Shown: positions 50,382-61,628 of the stretch, one piece after another
Layout: each line of letters opens with the position of its first letter
Numbering within the stretch: the stretch's first letter is position 1
From: Bugulina stolonifera
Taxonomy: Eukaryota; Bryozoa; Gymnolaemata; Cheilostomatida; Bugulidae
Direction: 5' to 3'
Assembly: GCA_935421135.1 (NCBI GenBank)
Contig: OW285187.1
Span: 18,538,429-18,602,428, forward strand
Length of the DNA stretch: 64,000 nucleotides
Notes under the pieces: model-generated
Seen by the model: the letters and a program-made list of their open reading frames with translations, nothing else
Database searches by the model: none
What the model was told of the DNA's origin: nothing
Program-made: the position numbers and the translations under genes

Positions 50382-52659
50382 GTGAATGAAACACATTGTT
50401 ACAGACCGCAATTTAGTACAAAACACACTGAAAACTTACTTTCATGCAATATTGAACATCTTATACTAGTTTACCAACTAATAACTCAAGTGAATTTGTC
50501 AAAAACCACAAATTTGACATTATGTTTCATGTTTGCAAAGTTGAATATTGCATGCAACGACTTGTTTTATAGATTTTCATCCAAACTATGCATTCTGAAC
50601 ACTGTAAAAGTGAATGAAACACATTGTTACAAACAGTAATTTAGTGCAAAACACGCTGAAAACTTACTTTTATGCAATATTGAACATCTTTTACTAGTTT
50701 ACCAGCTAATAACTCAAGTGAATTTGTCAAAAACCACAAATTTGACATTATGTTTCATGTTTGCAAAGTTGAATATTGCATGCATAGCCACGTTTTATAG
50801 ATTTTCATCCAAATTATGCATTCTGAACATTGCAAAAGTGAATGAAACACATTGTTACAGACAGCAATTTGGCACAAAAATCACTTAAAACTTACTTTTA
50901 TGCAATATTGAACATCTTCTGCTAGTTTACAAACTAATAACTCAAGTGAATTTGTCAAAAGTCACGAATTTGACATTATGTTTCATGTTTGCAAAGTTAA
51001 ATATTGCATGCAAAGCCATGATTTATTGATTTTCATTCAAATTGTGCATTCTGAACATTGCAAATGTGAACAAAACACATTGTTACAAACAGCAATTTGT
51101 CACAAAACACACTGAAAACTTACTTTCATGCAATATTGAACATCTTATACTAGTTTACCAACTAATAACTCAAGTGAATTTGTCAAAAACCACAAATTTG
51201 ACATTATGTTTCATGTTTGCAAAGTTGAATATTGCATGCAAAGCCATGTTTTATTGATTTTCATTCAAATTATGCATTCTGAACATTGTAAAAGTGAATG
51301 AAACACATTGTTACAAACAGCAATTAGGTACAAAACACGCTGAAAACTTACTTTCATGCAATATTGAACTTCTTTTACTAGTTTACAAACTAATGACTCA
51401 AGTGAATTTGTCAAAAACGACAACTCTGACATTATGTTTCATGTTTGCAAAGTTGTATATTGCATGCAAAGCCATGTTTTATTGATTTTCATTCAAACTA
51501 TGCATTCTGAACATTGCACAAGTGAATGAAACACATTGTTACAAACAGCAATTTGGCACAAAACACACTGAAAACTTACTTCATGCAATATTGAACATCT
51601 TTTACTAGTTTACAAACTAATAACTCAGGTGAAATTGTAAAAATGACAAATCTGGCATTATGTTTCATGTTTGCAAAGTTGAATATTGCATGCAACGACT
51701 TGTTTTATAGATTTTCATCCAAACTATGCATTCTGAACACTGTAAAAGTGAATGAAACACATTGTTACAAACAGTAATTTAGTGCAAAACACGCTGAAAA
51801 CTTCCTTTTATGTAATATTGAACATATTGGACTAGTTTACAAATTATTAACTCAAGTGAATTTGTCAAAAGTGGCAAAGTCGACCATATGTTTCATGTTT
51901 GCAAAGTTAAATATTGCATGCAAAGCCATGTTTTATTGATTTTCATTCAAATTATGCATTCTGAACATTGTAAAAGTGAATGAAACACATTGTTACGGAC
52001 CGCAATTTAGTACAAAACACACTGAAAACTTACTTTTATGCAATATTGAGCATCTTTTACTAGTTTACCAACTAATAACTCAAGTGAATTTGTCAAAAAC
52101 CACAAATCTGACATTATGTTTCATGTTTGCAAAGTTGTATATTGCATGCAAAGCCATGTTTTATTGATTTTTTTACAAACTATGCATTCTGAACATTGCA
52201 CAAGTGAATGAAAAACATTGTTACAGACCGCAATTTAGTACAAAACACACTGAAAACTTACTTTCATACAATATTGAACATCTTATACTAGTTTACCAAC
52301 TAACAACTCAAGTGAATTTGTCAAAAACCACAAATTTGACATTATGTTTCATGTTTGCAAAGTTGAATATTGCATGCAAAGCCATGTTTTATTGATGTTC
52401 ATTCAGATTATGCATTCTGAACATTGTAAAAGTGAATGAAACACATTGTTACAAACACCAATTAGGTACAAAACACGCTGAAAACTTACTTTCATGCAAT
52501 ATTGAACATGTTTTACTAGTTTACAAACTAATAACTCAAGTGAATTTGTCAAAAACCACAAATCTGACATTATGTTTCATGTTTGCAAAGTTGTATATTG
52601 CATGCAAAGCCATGTTTTATTGATTTTCATTCAAACTATGCATTCTGAACATTGCACAA

Positions 52660-53107
52660 GTGAATGAAACACATTATTCTAAACTGCAAGTTGGCACAAA
52701 ACACATTGAAAACTTACTTTTATGAACTATTGAACATCTTGGACTAGTTTACAAACTGATAACTCGGGTGAATTTGTGAAAAGTGGCAAATTTGACCATA
52801 TGTTTCTTGTTTGCAAAGTTAAATATTGCTTGTAAAACCATGTTTTACTGATTTTAGTCAAATTATGCATTGTCAACATTGCACAAGTGAATGAAATTCA
52901 TGGTTCCAAACAGCAATTTGGCACAAGACACACAGAAAACTTCCTTTTATGTAATATTGAACATCTTGGACTAGTTTACAAATTATTAACTCAAGTCAAT
53001 TTGTCAAAAGTGGCAAAGTCGACCATATGTTTGCAAAGTTAAATATTGCATGCAAAGCCATGTTTTGTTGATTTTCATTAAAATTATGCATTCTGAACAT
53101 TGTAAAA
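52660..53107. repeat. Edge-type monomer pair (insertion 4, with 7-bp deletion)
   Basis: This is the counterpart of 42189-42636 at +10471. It has the same 7-bp deletion, here at 53032. Confidence 0.87.
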
Positions 53108-56100
53108 GTGAATGAAACACATTGTTACGAACCGCAATTTAGTACAAAACACACTGAAAACTTACTTTTATGCAATATTGAGCATCTTTAACTAGTTTAC
53201 CAACTAATAACTCAAGTGAATTTGTCAAAAACCACAAATCTGACATTATGTTTCATGTTTGCAAAGTTGTATATTGCATGCAAAGCCATGTTTTATTAAT
53301 TTTTTTACAAACTATGCATTCTGAACATTGCACAAGTGAATGAAACACATTGTTACAGACCGCAATTTAGTACAAAACACACTGAAAACTTACTTTCATG
53401 CAATATTGAACATCTTATACTAGTTTACCAACTAATAACTCAAGTGAATTTGTCAAAAACCACAAATTTGACATTATGTTTCATGTTTGCAAAGTTGAAT
53501 ATTGCATGCAACGACTTGTTTTATAGATTTTCATCCAAACTATGCATTCTGAACACTGTAAAAGTGAATGAAACACATTGTTACAAACAGTAATTTAGTG
53601 CAAAACACGCTGAAAACTTACTTTTATGCAATATTGAACATCTTTTACTAGTTTACCAGCTAATAACTCAAGTGAATTTGTCAAAAACCACAAATTTGAC
53701 ATTATGTTTCATGTTTGCAAAGTTGAATATTGCATGCATAGCCACGTTTTATAGATTTTCATCCAAATTATGCATTCTGAACATTGCAAAAGTGAATGAA
53801 ACACATTGTTACAGACAGCAATTTGGCACAAAAATCACTTAAAACTTACTTTTATGCAATATTGAACATCTTCTGCTAGTTTACAAACTAATAACTCAAG
53901 TGAATTTGTCAAAAGTCACGAATTTGACATTATGTTTCATGTTTGCAAAGTTAAATATTGCATGCAAAGCCATGATTTATTAATTTTCATTCAAATTGTG
54001 CATTCTGAACATTGCAAATGTGAACAAAACACATTGTTACAAACAGCAATTTGTCACAAAACACACTGAAAACTTACTTTCATGCAATATTGAACATCTT
54101 ATACTAGTTTACCAACTAATAACTCAAGTGAATTTGTCAAAAACCACAAATTTGACATTATGTTTCATGTTTGCAAAGTTGAATATTGCATGCAAAGCCA
54201 TGTTTTATTGATTTTCATTCAAATTATGCATTCTGAACATTGTAAAAGTGAATGAAACACATTGTTACAAACAGCAATTAGGTACAAAACACGCTGAAAA
54301 CTTACTTTCATGCAATATTGAACTTCTTTTACTAGTTTACAAACTAATAACTCAGGTGAAATTGTAAAAATGACAAATCTGGCATTATGTTTCATGTTTG
54401 CAAAGTTGAATATTGCATGCAACGACTTGTTTTATAGATTTTCATCCAAACTATGCATTCTGAACACTGTAAAAGTGAATGAAACACATTGTTACAAACA
54501 GTAATTTAGTGCAAAACACGCTGAAAACTTCCTTTTATGTAATATTGAACATATTGGACTAGTTTACAAATTATTAACTCAAGTGAATTTGTCAAAAGTG
54601 GCAAAGTCGACCATATGTTTCATGTTTGCAAAGTTAAATATTGCATGCAAAGCCATGTTTTATTGATTTTCATTCAAATTATGCATTCTGAACATTGTAA
54701 AAGTGAATGAAACACATTGTTACGGACCGCAATTTAGTACAAAACACACTGAAAACTTACTTTTATGCAATATTGAACATCTTTTACTAGTTTACCAGCT
54801 AATAACTCAAGTGAATTTGTCAAAAACCACAAATTTGACATTATGTTTCATGTTTGCAAAGTTGAATATTGCATGCATAGCCACGTTTTATAGATTTTCA
54901 TCCAAATTATGCATTCTGAACATTGCAAAAGTGAATGAAACACATTGTTACAGACAGCAATTTGGCACAAAAATCACTTAAAACTTACTTTTATGCAATA
55001 TTGAACATCTTCTGCTAGTTTACCAACTAATAACTCAAGTGAATTTGTCAAAAACCACAAATTTGACATTATGTTTCATGTTTGCAAAGTTGTATATTGC
55101 ATGCAAACCCATGTTTTATTGATTTTTTTACAAACTATGCATTCTGAACATTGCACAAGTGAATGAAACACATTGTTACAGACCGCAATTTCGTACAAAA
55201 CACACTGAAAACTTACTTTCATGCAATATTGAACATCTTATACTAGTTTACCAACTAATAACTCAAGTGAATTTGTCAAAAACCACAAATTTGACATTAT
55301 GTTTCATGTTTGCAAAGTTGAATATTGCATGCAAAGCCATGTTTTATTGATTTTCATTCAAATTATGCATTCTGAACATTGTAAAAGTGAATGAAAAACA
55401 TTGTTACAGACCGCAATTTAGTACAAAACACACTGAAAACTTACTTTCATGCAATATTGTACATCTTATACTAGTTTACCAACTAATGACTCAAGTGAAT
55501 TTGTCAAAAACCACAAATTTGACATTATGTTTCATGTTTGCAAAGTTGAATATTGCATGCAAAGCCATGTTTTATTGATTTTCATTCAAATTATGCATTC
55601 TGAACATTGCAAAATTGAATGAAACACATTGTTACAAACAGCAATTTGGCACAAAACACACTGAAAACTTACTTCATGCAATATTGAACATCTTTTACTA
55701 GTTTACAAACCAATAACTCAAATGAAATAGTCAAAAATCACAAATCTGGCATCATGTTTCATGTTTGCAAAGTTGAATATTGCATGCAAAGACTTGTTTT
55801 ATAGATTTTCATCCAAACTATGCATTCTGAACATTGCAAAAGTGAATGAAACACATTGTTACAAACATCAATTTGTCACAAAACACACTGAAAACTTACT
55901 TTCATGCAATATTGAACATCTTATACTAGTTTACCAACTAATAACTCAAGTGAATTTGTCAAAAACCACAAATTTGACATTATGTTTCATGTTTGCAAAG
56001 TTGAGTATTGCATGCAAAGCCATGTTTTATTGATTTTCATTCAAATTATGCATTCTGAACATTGTAAAAGTGAATGAAACACATTGTTACAGACAGCAAT

Positions 56101-57429
56101 TAGGTACAAAACACGCTGAAAACTTACTTTCATGCAATATTGAACTTCTTTTACTAGTTTACAAACTAATAACTCAAGTGAATTTGTCAAAAACGACAAA
56201 TCTGACATTATGTTTCATGTTTGCAAAGTTGTATATTGCATGCAAAGCCATGTTTTATTGATTTTCATTCAAACTATGCATTCTGAACATTGCACAAGTG
56301 AATGAAACACATTGTTACAAACAGCAATTTGTCACAAAACACACTGAAAACTTACTTTCATGCAATATTGAACATCTTTTACTAGTTTACAAACTAATAA
56401 CTCAGGTGAAATTGTAAAAATCACAAATCTGGCATTATGTTTCATGTTTGCAAAGTTGAATATTGCATGCAACGACTTGTTTTATGGATTTTCATCCAAA
56501 CTATGCATTCTGAACACTGTAAAAGTGAATGAAACACATTGTTCCAAACAGTAATTTAGTGCAAAACACGCTGAAAACTTACTTTTATGCAATATTGAAC
56601 ATCTTTTACTAGTTTACCAGCTAATAACTCAAGTGAATTTGTCAAAAACCACAAATTTGACATTATGTTTCATGTTTGCAAAGTTGAATATTGCATGCAT
56701 AGCCATGTTTTATTGATTTTCATTCAAATTATGCATTCTGAACATTGCAAAAGTGAATGAAACACATTGTTACAGACAGCAATTTATCACAAAAATCACT
56801 TAAAACTAACTTTTATGCAATATTGAACATCTTCTGCTAGTTTACAAACTAATAACTCAAGTGAATTTGTCAAAAGTCACGAATTTGACATTATGTTTCA
56901 TGTTTGCAAAGTTAAATATTGCATGCAAAGCCATGATTTATTGATTTTCATTCAAATTGTGCATTCTGAACATTGCAAATGTGAATGAAACACATTGTTA
57001 CAAACAGCAATTTGTCACAAAACACACTGAAAACTTATTTTCATGCAATATTGAACATCTTATACTAGTTTACCAACTAATAACTCAAGTGAATTTGTCA
57101 AAAACCACAAATTTGACATTATGTTTCATGTTTGCAAAGTTGAATATTGCATGCAAAGCCATGTTTTATTGATTTTCATTCAAATTATGCATTCTGAACA
57201 TTGTAAAAGTGAATGAAACACATTGTTACAAACAGCAATTAGGTACAAAACACGCTGAAAACTTACTTTCATGCAATATTGAACTTCTTTTACTAGTTTA
57301 CAAACTAATAACTCAAGTGAATTTGTCAAAAACGACAAATCTGACATTATGTTTCATGTTTGCAAAGTTGTATATTGCATGCAAAGCCATGTTTTATTGA
57401 TTTTCATTCAAACTATGCATTCTGAACAT

Positions 57430-59125
57430 TGCACAAGTGAATGAAACACATTGTTACAAACAGCAATTTGGCACAAAACACACTGAAAACTTACTTCATG
57501 CAGTATTGAACATCTTTTACTAGTTTACAAACTAATAACTCAGGTGAAATTGTAAAAATCACAAATCTGGCATTATGTTTCATGTTTGCAAAGTTGAATA
57601 TTGCATGCAATGACTTGTTTTATGGATTTTCATCCAAACTATGCATTCTGAACACTGTAAAAGTGAATGAAACACATTGTTACAAACAGTAATTTAGTGC
57701 AAAACACGCTGAAAACTTGCTTTTATGCAATATTGAACATCTTTTACTAGTTTACCAGCTAATAACTCAAGTGAATTTGTCAAAAACCACAAATTTGACA
57801 TTATGTTTCATGTTTGCAAAGTTGAATATTGCATGCATAGCCATGTTTTATTGATTTTCATCCAAATTATGCATTCTGAACATTGCAAAAGTGAATGAAA
57901 CACATTGTTACAGACAGCAATTTGGCACAAAAATCACTTAAAACTTACTTTTATGCAATATTGAACATCTTCTGCTAGTATACAAACTAATAACTCAAGT
58001 GAATTTGTCAAAAGTCACGAATTTGACATTATGTTTCATGTTTGCAAAGTTAAATATTGCATGCAAAGCCATGATTTATTGATTTTCATTCAAATTGTGC
58101 ATTCTGAACATTGCAAATGTGAATGAAACACATTGTTACAAACAGCAATTTGTCACAAAACACACTGAAAACTTACTTTCATGCAATATTGAACATCTTA
58201 TACTAGGTTACCAACTAATAACTCAAGTGAATTTGTCAAAAACCACAAATTTGACATTATGTTTCATGTTTGCAAAGTTGAATATTGCATGCAAAGCCAT
58301 GTTTTATTGATTTTCATTCAACTTATGCATTCTGAACATTGTAAAAGTGAATGAAACACATTGTTACAAACAGCAATTAGGTACAAAACACGCTGAAAAC
58401 TTACTTTCATGCAATATTGAACTTCTTTTACTAGTTTACAAACTAATAACTCAAGTGAATTTGTCAAAAACGACAAATCTGACATTATGTTTCATGTTTG
58501 CAAAGTTGTATATTGCATGCAAAGCCATGTTTTATTGATTTTCATTCAAACTATGCATTCTGAACATTGCACAAGTGAATGAAACACATTGTTACAAACA
58601 GCAATTTGGCACAAAACACACTGAAAACTTACTTCATGCAGTATTGAACATGTTTTACTAGTTTACAAACTAATAACTCAGGTGAAATTGTAAAAATCAC
58701 AAATCTGGCATTATGTTTCATGTTTGCAAAGTTGAATATTGCATGCAATGACTTGTTTTATGGATTTTCATCCAAACTATGCATTCTGAACACTGTAAAA
58801 GTGAATGAAACACATTGTTACAAACAGTAATTTAGTGCAAAACACACTGAAAACTTACTTTTATGCAATATTGAACATCTTTTACTAGTTTACCAGCTAA
58901 TAACTCAAGTGAATTTGTCAAAAACCACAAATTTGACATTATGTTTCATGTTTGCAAAGTTGAATATTGCATGCAAAGCCATGTTTTATTGATTTTCATT
59001 CAAATTGTGCATTCTGAACATTGTAAAAGTGAATGAAACACATTGTTACAGACCGCAATTTAGTACAAAACACACTGAAAACTTACTTTCATGCAATATT
59101 GTACATCTTATACTAGTTTACCAAC
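57430..59125. repeat. Right-domain pentamers
   Basis: B (57437), C (57663), D (57891), E (58119), A (58347), B (58575), C (58801) and a G-like/D hybrid (59029). The A-to-A spacing from 57209 to 58347 is again 1138 bp. B monomers here carry CATGCAGTATTG, a state I see only right of 57.4 kb. Confidence 0.85.
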
Positions 59126-61628
59126 TAATAACTCAAGTGAATTTGTCAAAAGTCACGAATTTGACATTATGTTTCATGTTTGCAAAGTTAAATATTGCAT
59201 GCAAAGCCATGATTTATTGATTTTCATTCAAATTGTGCATTCTGAACATTGCAAATGTGAATGAAACACATTGTTACAAGGAGCAATTTGTCACAAAACA
59301 CACTGAAAACTTATTTTCATGCAATATTGAACATCTTATACTAGTTTACCAACTAATAACTCAAGTGAATTTGTCAAAAACCACAAATTTGACATTATGT
59401 TTCATGTTTGCAAAGTTGAATATTGCATGCAAAGCCATGATTTATTGATTTTCATTCAAATTGTGCATTCTGAACATTGCAAATGTGAATGAAACACATT
59501 GTTACAAACATCAATTTGTCACAAAACACACTGAAAACTTACTTTCATGCAATATTGAACATCTTATACTAGTTTACCAACTAATAACTCAAGTGAATTT
59601 GTCAAAAACCACAAATTTGACATTATGTTTCATGTTTGCAAAGTTGAATATTGCATGCAAAGCCATGTTTTATTGATTTTCATTCAAATTATGCATTCTG
59701 AACATTGTAAAAGTGAATGAAACACATTGTTACAAACAGCAATTAGGTACAAAACACGCTGAAAACTTACTTTCATGCAATATTGAACTTCTTTTACTAG
59801 TTTACAAACTAATAACTCAAGTGAATTTGTCAAAAACGACAAATCTGACATTATGTTTCATGTTTGCAAAGTTGTATATTGCATGCAAAGCCATGTTTTA
59901 TTGATTTTCATTCAAACTATGCATTCTGAACATTGCACAAGTGAATGAAACACATTGTTACAAACAGCAATTTGGCACAAAACACACTGAAAACTTACTT
60001 CATGCAGTATTGAACATCTTTTACTAGTTTACAAACTAATAACTCAGGTGAAATTGTAAAAATCACAAATCTGGCATTATGTTTCATGTTTGCAAAGTTG
60101 AATATTGCATGCAACGACTTGTTTTATAGATTTTCATCCAAACTATGCATTCTGAACACTGTAAAAGTGAATGGAACACATTGTTACAAACAGTAATTTA
60201 GTGCAAAACACGCTGAAAACTTACTTTTATGCAATATTGAACATCTTTTACTAGTTTACCAGCTAATAACTCAAGTGAATTTGTCAAAAACCACAAATTT
60301 GACATTATGTTTCATGTTTGCAAAGTTGAATATTGCATGCATAGCCATGTTTTATTGATTTTCATTCAAATTATGCATTCTGAACATTGCAAAAGTGAAT
60401 GAAACACATTGTCACAAACAGCAATTTGGCACAAAAATCACTTAAAACTTACTTTTATGCAATATTGAACATCTTCTGCTAGTTTACAAACTAATAACTC
60501 AAGTGAATTTGTCAAAAGTCACGAATTTGACATTATGTTTCATGTTTGCAAAGTTTAATATTGCATGCAAAGCCATGATTTATTGATTTTCATTCAAATT
60601 GTGCATTCTGAACATTGCAAATGTGAATGAAACACATTGTTACAAACAGCAATTTGTCACAAAACACACTGAAAGCTTACTTTCATGCAATATTGAACAT
60701 CTTATACTAGTTTACCAACTAATAACTCAAGTGAATTTGTCAAAAACCACAAATTTGACATTATGTTTCATGTTTGCAAAGTTGAATATTGCATGCAAAG
60801 CCATGTTTTATTGATTTTCATTCAAATTATGCATTCTGAACATTGTAAAAGTGAATGAAACACATTGTTACAAACAGCAATTAGGTACAAAACACGCTGA
60901 AAACTTACTTTCATGCAATATTGAACTTCTTTTACTAGTTTACAAACTAATAACTCAAGTGAATTTGTCAAAAACGACACATCTGACATTATGTTTCATG
61001 TTTGCAAAGTTGTATATTGCATGCAAAGCCATGTTTTATTGATTTTCATTCAAACTATGCATTCTGAACATTGCACAAGTGAATGAAACACATTGTTACA
61101 AACAGCAATTTGGCACAAAACACACTGAAAACTTACTTCATGCAGTATTGAACATCTTTTACTAGTTTACAAACTAATAACTCAGGTGAAATTGTAAAAA
61201 TCACAAATCTGGCATTATGTTTCATGTTTGCAAAGGTGAATATTGCATGCAATGACTTGTTTTATGGATTTTCATCCAAACTATGCATTCTGAACACTGT
61301 AAAAGTGAATGAAACACATTGTTACAAACAGTAATTTAGTGCAAAACACGCTGAAAACTTACTTTCATGCAATATTGAACTTCTTTTACTAGTTTACAAA
61401 CTAATAACTCAAGTGAATTTGTCAAAAACGACAAATCTGACATTATGTTTCATGTTTGCAAAGTTGTATATTGCATGCAAAGCCATGTTTTATTGATTTT
61501 CATTCAAACTATGCATTCTGAACATTGCACAAGTGAATGAAACACATTGTTACAAACAGCAATTTGGCACAAAACACACTGAAAACTTACTTCATGCAAT
61601 ATTGAACATCTTTTACTAGTTTACAAAC
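59126..61628. repeat. 2503-bp 11-monomer unit, copy 1
   Basis: Monomer starts from 59257: E (TTACAAGGAGC), E, A, B, C, D, E, A, B, C/A hybrid (61305) and B/D hybrid (61533); the next unit's first E is at 61760. Eleven monomers less 5 bp give 2503. Private changes repeated in copy 2: GAATGGAACAC, TTGTCACAAACAGC, AAGTTTAATATTG, GAAAGCTTAC, AACGACACATC and CAAAGGTGAATATTG. Confidence 0.92.

Larger units (their letters stand above)
46959..57429. repeat. ~10.5-kb unit, copy 2 (10471 bp, 46 monomers)
   Basis: This is the direct tandem copy of 36716-46958 with one extra monomer around 52432. Private changes include GTCGAAAGTGG (47309), TTATTGATTTTCATCC (48517), CATTAAAATTATGC (53078) and GAGTATTGC (56004). 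Confidence 0.92.
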
